From assembly GCF_005405005.1 (NCBI RefSeq), contig NZ_BJDH01000008.1, positions 78,159 through 142,158 on the forward strand: a stretch of DNA of 64,000 bases, in the 5' to 3' direction. The notes under the pieces are model-generated. The model was given only the letters and a program-made list of their open reading frames with translations, did not search any database and was not told where the DNA came from. A program made the translations under genes and the position numbers. The first letter of the stretch is position 1, and each line of letters starts with the position of its first letter. Source of the stretch: Lactiplantibacillus daoliensis (GTDB lineage Bacteria; Bacillota; Bacilli; Lactobacillales; Lactobacillaceae). Below are positions 1 to 10,695 of the stretch, in pieces.

Positions 1-492
1 ATCGGTATCCGTATCGGTATCCGTATCTGTGTCGGTATCGGTATCGGTATCCGTATCCGTATCCGTATCCGTATCGGTATCCGTGTCAGTATCGGTGTCA
101 GTATCAGTGTCAGTATCGGTATCCGTGTCGGTATCTGTATCGGTATCGGTATCGGTATCGGTATCCGTGTCGGTATCAGTATCAGTATCGGTATCAGTAT
201 CTGTGTCGGTATCCGTATCGGTATCCGTATCAGTATCTGTGTCGGTATCAGTATCGGTATCAGTATCCGTATCAGTATCTGAGTCCGTATCCGTATCGGT
301 ATCGGTATCGGTATCCGTGTCGGTATCGGTATCAGTATCTGAGTCGGTATCGGTATCAGTATCCGTATCCGTATCCGTGTCCGTATCAGTATCAGTATCC
401 GTATCCGTATCGGTATCTGTGTCGGTATTGGTATCGGTATCGGTATCCGTATCCGTATCGGTATCAGCATCCGCATCCGTATCAGTATCTGA
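1..492 (-). repeat. Coding Asp-Thr dipeptide tract
   Basis: A hexanucleotide-like tandem tract encodes about 164 residues of (Asp-Thr)n with rare Ser, Asn and Ala replacements. Both codon positions vary (GAT/GAC; ACC/ACG/ACA/ACT), so it is not a simple nucleotide microsatellite; the amino-acid pattern seems to be what is kept. It resembles the Ser-Asp stalks of staphylococcal Sdr proteins in composition, with Thr in place of Ser. It continues beyond the window. Confidence 0.9.
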
Positions 493-3400
493 TTGATCAC
501 CGGCTGCTAAGGAAGCATAATAACCGGCTTTATCGGCAGCACTTGAAGCTTTCTTCTTAGCTGATGAAGCAGCTGAGGCAGCTTCTTTGGCTGCTTGCGC
601 GTGACTCGAAGCGGCCGAATTATCATTGGCTGCTTCAGCAGAATCTGCATTTGCAGCGGCTGTGCTTGCAGCAGCTTCGGCAGAGTTAGCTTCACTCGCA
701 GCTTCGGCGGCATCACTCGCAGCATTGGCTGCTTCAGCAGCATACGATGCTGAGCTAGAGTTTTGATTCGTGTATTGACCAGCGACATCTGCATATGAGC
801 TCGCAATTTTATCATAAGAGTCAGCTGCGTTGGCATGATCTACAGCCTCACTTGCTGCAGAACTAGCTGTAGATGTTTGAATTGAATCAACAGTTAGGTA
901 AGCACGTCCTAAGGTAACAGTCTGTGTGCTAGTCTTGCCATCTGTCGTAACACTGGTATTTACAACCAAGTAATAATAACCAGCTTGTCCTGCTGTAATA
1001 TTGTTAAGGTTTAAATTAGCACCAGTTTGACCATCAAGTGCGGTGCCTTCACCATCAGCAGTAGCTGAGTAATACCATTGATAAGTTGCATCACTATCAG
1101 AACTGGTTGTATTACCTTCTGGGACCCAAGTTAAGTCATCACCAGTAGAAACTTCTTTATCGCTTAAACCATTACCAACAGTGATCGTCTTTGATGAAGA
1201 ATAAGTTGAACCATCCGCATTAGTAATCGTAACTGTGATAGTTGTTGTCCCAGCACCTACAGCAGTAACTAGACCAGTATCATCAACAGTCGCAACGTTA
1301 GGATTGCTGCTAGTCCAAGTTATTTCACCAGTCGCATTACCTGGGTTAGTGGTTGCCGTATATTGACCGGTAACGTCACTATCATTTGAGTTATCAGTTG
1401 GTAACACAAGGTAATCATTCCCATTAACCGAAATATCAGTTGCAGGAATATCACTATCATAAACATCAACTTCGGCTAAATTACTACCCCAGTTATAGAA
1501 AAGATAAGCGCCAAGATTGCCATATTGTGTGTAAGCTTGGAAGACCATCGTTCCTGTAAAGTCACTCGCAATTTGTGCAGTCAAAGTACTAGTGTTTGAT
1601 GCGGCACGATTGCTCCCAGTAGCTGATTGACTAGTTAAATAGCCAGCAGTTACTGCATCGGCAACTGACATCCACGTTCCGTTGACTTGTACATACCAAC
1701 TCGTTTTACTACCAGTATTAATAGCACCCAAACCAGTTGCAGAAGCAACAGATAAGGTAATTGTATTGCCAGAAGTAGTTGAGGTGACTGCAGCCGGCTG
1801 AGTTGTAAAGCCACCGGAAACAACAATCCCAAAAATACTGCTTGCATCGCCTTGTTCATCATATTTTGGATTGGATAGGTCATTAGAATAAGCAACTGCG
1901 CTGGTAGCAAGATCTTTACCAACCGCTGCGGCTGAATTGGCTACTGCAGCGTATGAAGTAGCCGCATCCGTTGCCGTACTTGCAAGATTGACATATGAAC
2001 TCGCATCTGCAAAGTTACCAGCGGCAACCGCACTTGACGCTTGTGTCATATAACTAGCAGCTTGTGAAGCTGAAGCATTTGCTTCGGCAGCGGCACTGGA
2101 TGCATCCTTAGCGTAGTCTTGCGTTGCGGACACATATGATGACCCAAGTGCGGTATTAGTGCCCGTTGTATTTGCGATTGAATCAGCTGTTGATCCTGCA
2201 ATCGCAGCGGCTGACGACGCATCCGACGCAGCGTTCAACGCATCTTGAGCGACCGAATTATAATAATCAGTCTCAGTATTCACGATTGTTGAAGTTAACG
2301 CTGCAGCTGCATTTGAAGCAGCGTTTAATTGTTCAGTGGCCAAGGTCAGCCCAAGTGACGCATAACTTTGTTGACGAGCGGCATTGGCATAATCGCCAGT
2401 TGCCGCATATGAAGCCGCTAAACTAGAGGCGTTAGCAGCATAAGCAGCGTATGAGCTGGCAGCGTAGGCTGCTGAGCTAGCAGCTGATGAATAACCATCA
2501 GTACCAGCATTGAAGTTCGCGCCAGAAATATAGGCGTTCGCGGCATCATTAGCATGTGAAGATGCCAGTGAAGCCTGGTTTTTGGCATTCTCAGCAGCGG
2601 CTGAAGCGGCATTGGCATAACTGGAGGCTAAATAATCCCCAGCTTCAGTCCCACCACCTTCGTTAACGGCTTGATTTAATGATTCAGTAATCGCACTTAA
2701 TGCAGCTGAAGCGGCGGTACTGCCTAAAGCAGCATATGAACTGGCTGCGGCGGCATAACTCGCGGCATTAGCGGCGTATGAACTAGCAGTAACGTAATCA
2801 CCAGTAGTTTCATAACCAGAAACTTGGTCATGCGCAGCTTGGGCTGCACTTGCGGCGCCAGAAGCTAGTTGTGCATATGAACTGGCATTGCTATAAGCTG
2901 AGTTTGCTTGGCTTGCATAGTAACTAGCCAGCGAACCACTCAGATTGGCACTTGAACTAGCTGCTGAAATAGCACTGCTAGCCATGTCGGCATTCGAACT
3001 AGCGCCTGAAGCATAACTTCCTGCCAAGTCTGCTGAGCTGCTAGCTTGTTCATCGTAAGAACCTTTTGGATCAGTGACTACGATCGTAATAACATTAGAA
3101 GAAGCCGTATAATTAGTAGATTGTACTAAAGTCGACTTTTTACCTGAAACATAGGCTTGGAAATAATAAGTCCCGGCTTCAGTCATCATATAAGAAAGAT
3201 AAGCACTGCCATCACTTTCAACTTTGGTCCAAGTTTTACCATCAGTTGACATATACCAAACATACGTTGAAGTACTAATCGAATAGTTTGGTGCTAAAAT
3301 ACCACTACCATTGACTGCGGTAACCGTTGCAGCTAATTTGGCATTACTACCGACTTTAACCGTTTCAGTACTGGTGGTTAAAGTTGAACTTGCGCCAGAA

Positions 3401-5157
3401 TTAGCGTCTTGTTCGCCAGAAACGTCGTTACTAAATTCTTTAGCTAACGCAGCGTTGGTTTGTGCTGTGGCAGCATAGCTTGCGGCATCTGCTGCGGCAT
3501 TGGCAGCCACCCGAGCTAACGAGTTGGCTTCTTTTGGTGAAGCAGCAATTGCAGCAGCTTCGGTTGCTGAGCTGGCAACGGCATAAGCTGATGAAGCGGC
3601 ATCCGCAGCAGCATTAGCTAATGACGCATAGGTTGACGCCTGTGTCCCATTATAAGTAGCAGCATCACTGGCAGCAGTCGTCGCATCAGTAACAGATGAG
3701 CTGGCTGCGTTAGTATCATTGGCAGCTGATGAAGCAGCATCTGAAACCGCAACAGAATTTGCATAAGTCGCGGAAGACTGCGCAGTTTCATTAGCAGCAG
3801 CAACCGCAGAATTATTATTAATCGCGGTATTCATATTATCAGTTGCTACTGAATAAGCGGTGCTACCGGCAGTGTAATCATTAGCAGTAGCAGCAGCAAT
3901 TGCGGCTGCGTAGGCTGATGAAGCCGCCGTGGCAGCGGCTACGGCCGTTGAAGCTGCTGTTGATGCAGTAACTGCTGCGCCACTTGCAACGGCATAAGCT
4001 GAAGAAACATTGCCATTGTTTTTATCATATTGCATCGCAAGATAAGCACTGTTAGCTGCCTCAGTTGCGGCATTAGCAGCACTCGTTGCAGCATTAGCAG
4101 CTGAACTGGCAGCGGCATAAGTACTGCTTGCCAAACTTACCACGCCAGAAGTTGCCGCCGTTTTTGCGACGTCTGTTGCAGATGAAGCAACCGTTGCATA
4201 TGAACTAGCAGCCGCTGCAGCAGAAACCGCAGCTGATGAAGCCGTTGCATAGTCAATTGCATTACCAGCAACTGAACCAACCCCGGCATCATTAGCGTTC
4301 AGATACATATTAGCTAAACTATTGTAATGATTTGCTAATGCGGCACTATTCAAAGCAGCTTGATAGGCACTCGAAGCAGCGCTTAACGCATTTTGTGTCT
4401 CTAAGGTATTTACTAAGTTCGCATATGAGCTAGCTTCAGAGGCATATGATGATGCCAAAGTTGCTGACGAGGCTGCGGCATTAGCAGCAGTACTGTCAGT
4501 GTTGGCATTTGAAGTCGCGGCATATGCATCAATCGCTGAGTTGGTGGCAGCGGTCGTGGCATCTGTTGATGTCACAACGTCAGCAAGCCCCTTTAAACTG
4601 TTTTGGGCAGTTTTTGTGTCTGAAGTTGCGGTATCGTCTGCAACCGAACTATTTGCAGCGGAACTACTATCAGTTACACTGCTTGAAACTGTGCTACTTG
4701 CAGCTGAACTACTGTCAGCCGCAGTACTTGATACCGTACTACTTGCGGCAGAGCTACTATCTGTAGCGACACTTGATGCGGTGCTGCTTGCAGCAGAACT
4801 ACTATTAGTTGCAGTACTCGACGCCGTACTACTTGCAGCGGAGCTACTTGCCGCACTGCTTGAAGCATAACTTTCAACAGATGAACTACCGGCAGTGTCA
4901 GCCGCTAACATTGCAGCATTTTCGTAATCACTCACCTCGGTGCTAGCAGCACTATCCGTACTACTCCCCTCGGTACTTGAAGTTGTCACTGTACTTGCGG
5001 TATCGGCTTGTGCGGTGGTGTCAGCATGCGAAACGAGCATGCCACCAGTCAAGGCAAAGGATGCCATAGTCATAAAGACCCAGGTTCGACCCACTTTAAA
5101 CATTTTGTAACGCAGTTTAGGGTCGCCCTTAAACGCCTTGTTTTGTAAAGATTTCAC
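1..5157 (-). CDS. Giant KxYKxGKxW-signal surface adhesin, 3' end beyond window
   Basis: Open for 1719 codons with no stop in the stretches I translated; it leaves the window at its left edge, so any anchor motif is not visible. The start is GTG at 5155-5157, with AGAAGG seven bases upstream. Residues 18-32 (RYKMFKVGRTWVFM) form a KxYKxGKxW-type signal, followed by a hydrophobic stretch and SHAD. After it come Ala/Ser-rich, probably helical blocks (about 96-586, 702-1086 and 1426-1552) alternating with beta domains: an Ig-like domain near 589-699, an undefined beta region near 1092-1239, a Big_2-like domain near 1239-1321 (WTSSNPNVATVDDTG) and another Ig-like domain near 1322-1420. From about 1553 it is almost pure Asp-Thr. 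The family role is a wall-attached adhesin or stalk; the ligand is unknown. It is divergent from the BspA-type adhesin at 6470. Confidence 0.9.
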   Translation of the reverse strand, partial: MKSLQNKAFKGDPKLRYKMFKVGRTWVFMTMASFALTGGMLVSHADTTAQADTASTVTTSSTEGSSTDSAASTEVSDYENAAMLAADTAGSSSVESYASSSAASSSAASSTASSTATNSSSAASSTASSVATDSSSAASSTVSSTAADSSSAASSTVSSSVTDSSSAANSSVADDTATSDTKTAQNSLKGLADVVTSTDATTAATNSAIDAYAATSNANTDSTAANAAASSATLASSYASEASSYANLVNTLETQNALSAASSAYQAALNSAALANHYNSLANMYLNANDAGVGSVAGNAIDYATASSAAVSAAAAASSYATVASSATDVAKTAATSGVVSLASSTYAAASSAANAATSAANAATEAANSAYLAMQYDKNNGNVSSAYAVASGAAVTASTAASTAVAAATAASSAYAAAIAAATANDYTAGSTAYSVATDNMNTAINNNSAVAAANETAQSSATYANSVAVSDAASSAANDTNAASSSVTDATTAASDAATYNGTQASTYASLANAAADAASSAYAVASSATEAAAIAASPKEANSLARVAANAAADAASYAATAQTNAALAKEFSNDVSGEQDANSGASSTLTTSTETVKVGSNAKLAATVTAVNGSGILAPNYSISTSTYVWYMSTDGKTWTKVESDGSAYLSYMMTEAGTYYFQAYVSGKKSTLVQSTNYTASSNVITIVVTDPKGSYDEQASSSADLAGSYASGASSNADMASSAISAASSSANLSGSLASYYASQANSAYSNASSYAQLASGAASAAQAAHDQVSGYETTGDYVTASSYAANAASYAAAASSYAALGSTAASAALSAITESLNQAVNEGGGTEAGDYLASSYANAASAAAENAKNQASLASSHANDAANAYISGANFNAGTDGYSSAASSAAYAASSYAAYAANASSLAASYAATGDYANAARQQSYASLGLTLATEQLNAASNAAAALTSTIVNTETDYYNSVAQDALNAASDASSAAAIAGSTADSIANTTGTNTALGSSYVSATQDYAKDASSAAAEANASASQAASYMTQASSAVAAGNFADASSYVNLASTATDAATSYAAVANSAAAVGKDLATSAVAYSNDLSNPKYDEQGDASSIFGIVVSGGFTTQPAAVTSTTSGNTITLSVASATGLGAINTGSKTSWYVQVNGTWMSVADAVTAGYLTSQSATGSNRAASNTSTLTAQIASDFTGTMVFQAYTQYGNLGAYLFYNWGSNLAEVDVYDSDIPATDISVNGNDYLVLPTDNSNDSDVTGQYTATTNPGNATGEITWTSSNPNVATVDDTGLVTAVGAGTTTITVTITNADGSTYSSSKTITVGNGLSDKEVSTGDDLTWVPEGNTTSSDSDATYQWYYSATADGEGTALDGQTGANLNLNNITAGQAGYYYLVVNTSVTTDGKTSTQTVTLGRAYLTVDSIQTSTASSAASEAVDHANAADSYDKIASSYADVAGQYTNQNSSSASYAAEAANAASDAAEAASEANSAEAAASTAAANADSAEAANDNSAASSHAQAAKEAASAASSAKKKASSAADKAGYYASLAAGDQSDTDTDADADTDTDTDTDTDTNTDTDTDTDTDTDTDTDTDTDTDTDTDTDSDTDTDTDTDTDTDTDTDTDSDTDTDTDTDTDTDTDTDTDTDTDTDTDTDTDTDTDTDTDTDTDTDTDTDTDTDTDTDTDTDTDTDTDTDTDTDTDTDTDTDTDTDTDTDTDTD

Positions 5158-5566
5158 GATGATGCCTTCTTTCAGAATTTAATAAAACAGTTGATCTAAG
5201 TTGATTGATACCGAGATGCAACCCTAGCTTTTTATCAGCACTAATCAAACTATTAATGCGCGTACACAGTGTCTGACGTTCTAAGTTAACGTTGTTAATC
5301 ATTCCCGACGGCTTCATAATACATAATTTTCCGATATATTCCAACAAATGAATTTTAGTTGAATTTATTAACAATCTTTGAATTCATCTGTCAATATAAC
5401 GAATAAATAATATCCTGATAAGGCAGTAATCACGATTAACTTAATTGGTAATCGCCTAATTTTCATGCCATCAGAAAAGCCTTAACCACAGCAATCCATG
5501 CCGCTTTTTTGAAATGTCTGTTTCATTCATTAACCCGTATTTAACAGTCTAACAGTTCGTCAAAAT

Positions 5567-5587
5567 GAAACTGATTAAATCAGTTTC
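5567..5587. promoter_or_regulatory. Perfect inverted repeat, candidate operator
   Basis: The arms GAAACTGATT and AATCAGTTTC are perfect 10-base complements around one A. The repeat is preceded by GTCAAAA, exactly as at the related site 6386-6411, so the two look like copies of one protein-binding site. It lies 410 bases upstream of the left adhesin start. The binding protein is unknown. Confidence 0.45.
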
Positions 5588-6363
5588 AAGGATTTCTCAC
5601 ATTGGTTAAACTTAATTTCTTGATAAGCTTATCTGAACAGTTTATTACAGATATTTATTTTTTAATCAAACTGCGCTTCACAGTTTCTTCATCACATTCA
5701 CAATTTCTTCAAGATTGAATCGCAAAAAAAACGGTGTAGCATTTCAGTCGATACTTTTTTTCTCAAACCACCAAAAATTTCCAATTTAGGAATCACTTTC
5801 AAAATAACTAACCCTAAAGCGATCCAAGCCAAAATGGCCACCTTACATCGCTAAATGAGTTAGTCCAATTTATTAACAATAAGTTTCAAAAAATAATAAA
5901 TGTTTTCCGAAACCGTCTATATACATCGACATAACCAAATCGTTAGTTGATTTTTTTAAAAACAATTACAATTTCATTTTATATTTTAATTATTTTATAC
6001 CATGAACATAGTATGTAGGAAATAGCTTGAATCGGAGGTGTATTTGGTTGACTTTAAAGAATCAGTCTCAGCCTATACGAATCACATCAGTTTATCGATT
6101 TTGACAATAATTAGGTTTTTTAATTAATTAAGACACCATTTGAAACCGTTTTCTAATTCTAAAATCTCCCATTTTGGTGCTTAAATTTCTTCAATAACAT
6201 AATTTTATGTTGTTCCCTAATGACTTGTATAAAGGCGTTTATTCGGCATTTTTGGACGGTTTACAAATAAATATATTGATATAAAATACAAATTATAGAT
6301 AGTTAAGCACCACAATAAGCAACACCATCAAAGTTTACCAGTAACTTCATTTACTTATTGATC

Positions 6364-6411
6364 ACACCTATTTGATAGGTGTTTGTCAAAACAAACTGAT
6401 TAAAACAGTTT
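6364..6411. promoter_or_regulatory. Hairpin plus second copy of the candidate operator
   Basis: ACACCTAT (6364-6371) and ATAGGTGT (6375-6382) form a perfect 8-base inverted repeat with a 3-base loop. Directly after it GTCAAAA leads into AAACTG (6393-6398) and CAGTTT (6406-6411), which share the core AAACTGATTAAA with 5569-5579. The pair ends 58 bases before the BspA-type adhesin start, a normal operator or promoter position. Confidence 0.45.
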
Positions 6412-6469
6412 ACTAAGAAGCTACCTGTAACACTTTAATAGGTGAAATAATTTATAAGGGGATTTAATC

Positions 6470-9400
6470 ATGACACAACCAACTAACACCAAGGTTCATT
6501 ACAAGATGTACAAAAAAGGCCGTTTCTGGGTTTTTGCCGGATTGGCTGCTTTTACTTGGCAAATTAACACGTTAAACGCTCACGCTGATACTACTACCGA
6601 AACACCAATCGTAACGACTAGTCAGGTTAGCACCCAAAGCTCTGAAACCACACCATTAGCCACGAATACAAGTGTAACAACTGAAGCGACCGAAAATGAC
6701 ACCGCTAACAATGATACGAAAGCTGTCACTAGCGATACCGAAGTCACTTCGGATATGACGCCTACTACTGATAATGGCTCAGACGACAAGAAAACAACCG
6801 AAGTGACTGAAGATAGTTCGACAACTATAACCAATGATAGTAACCAGGACACAAATACAACTAGTGACAATCAGACTGACAAGAGCACCACGACCACTGA
6901 TCAAGTTGAAACTAATGACGGTCAGGTCAATAATAGCGACACTGATGTTGACAATAGTAACGGCGAACAAACACCGGCACCTGACGAAACCAACACCACT
7001 AATCCAGATGAAACCACTAACGGTGATGATCAGACCATATTAAATGATGACAACACAACCGTTTCTGACCAGTCCGATACTGACACCAATGTGGCTAAAG
7101 ATGACTCACTTGAAACTGTTCCAAACACCAGTGAAGACACCCTCAAAGTCGCTACACCAGAATCCGTTACCGTTCGGGCAGCGGCAACGGATGATATTGC
7201 TAGCGGGACTTATGGTGACAGTGCTTGGCGTATCGACAGTAACGGCGTCTTGCATATCAGTGGTGGAACTTTCGTCAATACTAATGGCAAAAATCCTTGG
7301 GCAGCCTACGCCAACAAAATTAAGGAAATCAACTTTGAAGACACTGTTAATGGCGCATCAGATTCTTCTGGTCTCTTTAGAGATTTAACTAATTTGACGA
7401 CAATTACTAATGCAAAAAACTTTAATACTAGTAATGTCACTACTATGCAATCAATGTTTGCAAACGACAGTGCCCTAACATCGTTGGACATCTCACAATG
7501 GAACACGAGTCAAGTCAAAAATATGGCATCAATGTTTTATCACGTTAGTTCACTTAAAACATTGGACGTCAGTAATTGGAACACTAGCAAGGTCACTGAT
7601 ACTGGTGCAATGTTCAATGGAACCAGTTCACTAACTAGTTTGGATCTTAGTAAATGGGATACCAGTAAAGTAACCAATATGGCGGGAATGTTTATGGGTG
7701 ATACTGCCCTAGTATCTGTCAGTTTCGCTAATTGGAACACTAGTAACGTGACAAGCATGCGCAGTATGTTCTCTGGTGACACTGCCTTGACCACGATTGA
7801 TGTCAGCCAATGGGATACCGGTAAGGTGACTGATATGGGCTTCATGTTTGCTAACAACACCAGCCTAGTAACAGTGAATGTTGGTAACTGGGACACTGGT
7901 CAAGTTCAGAATATGAATAACATGTTCGCTTATGATCGCCTCATCACTTCATTAGATGTTGGTAAATGGAACACCAGTAGCGTGACTAATATGGGCTTCA
8001 TGTTCTACAATACCAAGCTAAAAACGTTAGATGTTTCTAATTGGGATACGTCTCAAGTCACGATTATGGCCAGCATGTTTACCGGTAATACCATGTTAAC
8101 CTCATTGGATGTTAGCCATTGGGATACAAGTAATGTGACGATCATGAATTATATGTTCTTTGGAAATAACTCCTTAACCAATCTAGACGTTTCTAATTGG
8201 GACACTGGTCAAGTTACCGACATGAGCTATATGTTCTATACGACTAACGCCCTGCAGTATTTGGACGTTTCGAAATGGAACACTAGCAACGTCACCAACA
8301 TGAGTTTCATGTTCCAAAGTGCTTGGGTTCTCAGCGGCTTAGATGTTTCTAACTGGGACACCAGTAAAGTCACCGACATGCAATACATGTTTGCTTACGC
8401 TGAAAAATTAACCAATTTGGACACCGGTAACTGGGATACGAGTAAAGTCACCAACATGAGTTACATGTTCAATGGCGCTATTGGACTCACCAACGTCAAT
8501 GTGGCTAACTGGGATACCAGCAGTGTTACTGATATGAACCACATGTTCTGGGGCGCAAATGTCCTCAATAATCTGGACGTGGCTAACTGGGATACCGGTA
8601 ACGTCACTGACATGAGCTTCATGTTCAATAGCACTTGGATACTTGATGGACTAGATGTGGCTAACTGGAACACTAGCAATGTCACCAACATGCAGAACAT
8701 GTTTGCCTACATGGAAAAATTGCAAAGTTTAGATACGAGCAAATGGGACACTAGTAAAGTCACTAATATGAGTGGTATGTTCGTCGGTGATTTCATGTTA
8801 ACAACATTAGATGTCTCAAATTGGAACACTTCAAATGTCGAAACCATGTATGATATGTTTGATGGCGACTCAGCCTTAACTGCCCTAGATGTTTCAAAAT
8901 GGGACACTAGCAAAGTGACCGATATGCGCTTCATGTTCTGGGGTAACAAAGGTCTGACCGTCTTAGACTTCTCTAACTGGGATATGTCGAAAGTCACCAC
9001 AATGACCGACATGCTCACCAATACTAATTTACAAAAGATCATCCTAGGCAGTAAGAATAACTGGAGTACCGATACTGGTCTTCCAGAAATTACAGCCGAC
9101 GATACCTACACTGGTAACTGGATTGATAGTAACGGTGACAAGCTAACTTCTAGCGATTTGTTGGCTAATAACGCAACTGGTTCTTATATCCGGGAATTGG
9201 TGGACAGTCAAACCAGCTTGGACACAAACGATGGCAACCTAGTGGCTGGACCAAACACCAACTGGAACGTCAGTGATGGCTTTAGCGGTACCGACTACAA
9301 CGGCAATCAGCTCACAATTGACGATGTCACAGTTGGCGGTGATACGGTTGATACCAATGCTCCTGGTGTTTACAAAGTCACCTACACTTACACGGACGCA

Positions 9401-10594
9401 ACTGGGAAAACCATTACAAAGACTGCAACGATTACGGTGACTGCAAGTACTGCATCCGTCGACAGCAATGATCAAACTGTTTCATTAGGTGATGGTTGGA
9501 CTGCCGAAGATAACTTTGCAGGTAGTGATACGGACGGTTCCAGCGTTGATTTCAAAGATGTCACGGTCAGTGGCGATACGGTTGACGCTAACACGCCAGG
9601 CACTTATAACGTCACTTACACCTTCACCGATGCTGCCGGTAATGTCGTGACCAAGACAGTTAAAGTGATTGTCTACGGGATTACGCTAAATGAAACCAAC
9701 AAAGAAATCTCAACGACTAGCAACTGGGACCCAGCAGACAACGTTAAGAAAGCTACTGATGGCGCGGGTAACGACCTTGCAGGTAGTGATTTAGCAATTA
9801 CGATTAAGGACAGTAACGGTAACGTGGTCACTGACCTCACCAAGACCGGAACTTATACCGTAACCTATACCTTCATGACGCGCGCCGGTGAAACGTACGC
9901 CACAACCGCAACGATTGTCGTTTCCAACAAATCAAGCCTCGATGCTAATGATTCGACAATTACGGCCGGTGACACTTGGAATCCAGCGGACAACTTCGTT
10001 AGTGCGACGGATGAAAACGGCGATGCGCTAGACTTTAGCCAAATTACCGTTGACGGTGATGTCGATACCAATACCCCTGGCACCTACAAAGTCACTTACA
10101 CTTATACCGATGCCAATGGCGACAGTATCAGTAAAGTAATCACTGTCACGGTTACTGCCAAAGATACTGGCGATGGTGATGGCGACACGGATACCGGTGA
10201 TAACAACGGTAACGGTGGCACGGACACTGACAACAATAACGGTGACGGCGATACTAATACCGGGGACAACAATGGTAGTGGTAACACCGATGGTAACGGT
10301 GACAGCATCAACACTGGCAATACCAACAATGGTAACAATAACAGTAACGGCCAAGCCGATACGATTGTCACTACACCAACTAGTACTGCACCACAAGCTA
10401 ACGCCAATGAACAAGTTAGCCTCAAGGACGCCGCTAAAAAAGTTGCTGCTCAAGATCAAAACTCATTGGACAAATTACCACAAACTGATGAAAGTTCCAC
10501 ACGGCACATCGCCGCTGCTGGAGCCGTACTCTTAGCACTTAGTGGTCTCGCCCTTGGCTTAGGCAAAGCCTTAATCAAGCGGCGTCAAAACTAA
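6470..10594 (+). CDS. BspA-type (DUF285 repeat) LPQTD-anchored surface protein
   Basis: A 1374-residue wall protein. Residues 11-40 are a KxYKxGKxW-type signal (HYKMYKKGRFWVFAG) ending near AHAD. A Thr/Asp/Ser-rich stretch runs to about 235. About 21 repeats of the DUF285/BspA leucine-rich type follow (about 320-860; W(N/D)TSxVTxMxxMF...LTxLDVSN), then four Big_3/DUF5011-like Ig domains (about 916-1232; PGTYKVTYTYTDA), a Gly/Asp/Asn/Thr linker, LPQTD at 1336-1340, a membrane span and KRRQN. Sortase should couple it to peptidoglycan. BspA-like repeats are known in adhesion and fibronectin binding; the target here is unknown. GGGGA precedes the ATG, and a terminator follows 15 bases after the stop, so it is probably monocistronic. 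Confidence 0.93.
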   Translation: MTQPTNTKVHYKMYKKGRFWVFAGLAAFTWQINTLNAHADTTTETPIVTTSQVSTQSSETTPLATNTSVTTEATENDTANNDTKAVTSDTEVTSDMTPTTDNGSDDKKTTEVTEDSSTTITNDSNQDTNTTSDNQTDKSTTTTDQVETNDGQVNNSDTDVDNSNGEQTPAPDETNTTNPDETTNGDDQTILNDDNTTVSDQSDTDTNVAKDDSLETVPNTSEDTLKVATPESVTVRAAATDDIASGTYGDSAWRIDSNGVLHISGGTFVNTNGKNPWAAYANKIKEINFEDTVNGASDSSGLFRDLTNLTTITNAKNFNTSNVTTMQSMFANDSALTSLDISQWNTSQVKNMASMFYHVSSLKTLDVSNWNTSKVTDTGAMFNGTSSLTSLDLSKWDTSKVTNMAGMFMGDTALVSVSFANWNTSNVTSMRSMFSGDTALTTIDVSQWDTGKVTDMGFMFANNTSLVTVNVGNWDTGQVQNMNNMFAYDRLITSLDVGKWNTSSVTNMGFMFYNTKLKTLDVSNWDTSQVTIMASMFTGNTMLTSLDVSHWDTSNVTIMNYMFFGNNSLTNLDVSNWDTGQVTDMSYMFYTTNALQYLDVSKWNTSNVTNMSFMFQSAWVLSGLDVSNWDTSKVTDMQYMFAYAEKLTNLDTGNWDTSKVTNMSYMFNGAIGLTNVNVANWDTSSVTDMNHMFWGANVLNNLDVANWDTGNVTDMSFMFNSTWILDGLDVANWNTSNVTNMQNMFAYMEKLQSLDTSKWDTSKVTNMSGMFVGDFMLTTLDVSNWNTSNVETMYDMFDGDSALTALDVSKWDTSKVTDMRFMFWGNKGLTVLDFSNWDMSKVTTMTDMLTNTNLQKIILGSKNNWSTDTGLPEITADDTYTGNWIDSNGDKLTSSDLLANNATGSYIRELVDSQTSLDTNDGNLVAGPNTNWNVSDGFSGTDYNGNQLTIDDVTVGGDTVDTNAPGVYKVTYTYTDATGKTITKTATITVTASTASVDSNDQTVSLGDGWTAEDNFAGSDTDGSSVDFKDVTVSGDTVDANTPGTYNVTYTFTDAAGNVVTKTVKVIVYGITLNETNKEISTTSNWDPADNVKKATDGAGNDLAGSDLAITIKDSNGNVVTDLTKTGTYTVTYTFMTRAGETYATTATIVVSNKSSLDANDSTITAGDTWNPADNFVSATDENGDALDFSQITVDGDVDTNTPGTYKVTYTYTDANGDSISKVITVTVTAKDTGDGDGDTDTGDNNGNGGTDTDNNNGDGDTNTGDNNGSGNTDGNGDSINTGNTNNGNNNSNGQADTIVTTPTSTAPQANANEQVSLKDAAKKVAAQDQNSLDKLPQTDESSTRHIAAAGAVLLALSGLALGLGKALIKRRQN

Positions 10595-10608
10595 CTCAAT
10601 CGTTTACT

Positions 10609-10641
10609 AAAACACCCGTCACGGATTGTGGCGGGTGTTTT
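10609..10641 (+). terminator. Rho-independent terminator of the BspA-type gene
   Basis: AAAACACCCG (10609-10618) pairs with CGGGTGTTTT (10632-10641) around a 13-base loop, ending in a short T run. Confidence 0.85.
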
Positions 10642-10650
10642 ACATTGGTC

Positions 10651-10693
10651 AAAAAAAGTGTTAGTTGCCAGATTGCAGACAACTAACACTTTT
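10651..10693 (-). terminator. Terminator of the biotin-carrier-like gene
   Basis: A 14-base perfect stem (10654-10667 with 10680-10693). On the minus strand it is followed by seven T. It lies just past the stop at 10696. Confidence 0.88.
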
Positions 10694-10695
10694 GC

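Larger units (their letters stand above)
5158..6469. other. AT-rich divergent intergenic region between two adhesins
   Basis: About 1.3 kb without a convincing gene. It must hold the promoters of both divergent adhesin genes. Two related inverted repeats (5567-5587 and 6393-6411) and a short hairpin (6364-6382) are described separately. A GGAGGTG before TTG at 6048 opens only an 18-codon frame and is not supported as a gene. I cannot place -35/-10 elements with confidence. Confidence 0.6.

Noticed and set aside
29..496. Plus-strand open frame of alternating Ser and Val
   Set aside because: It is the antisense of the Asp-Thr coding tract, with no ribosome site; the minus-strand frame links without a break to the adhesin.
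5129..5374. 81-codon minus-strand frame upstream of the left adhesin
   Set aside because: Overlaps the adhesin ribosome site and signal peptide in another frame and has no ribosome site.
6048..6105. Short frame after GGAGGTG
   Set aside because: Only 18 codons from a TTG, no terminator or further support.
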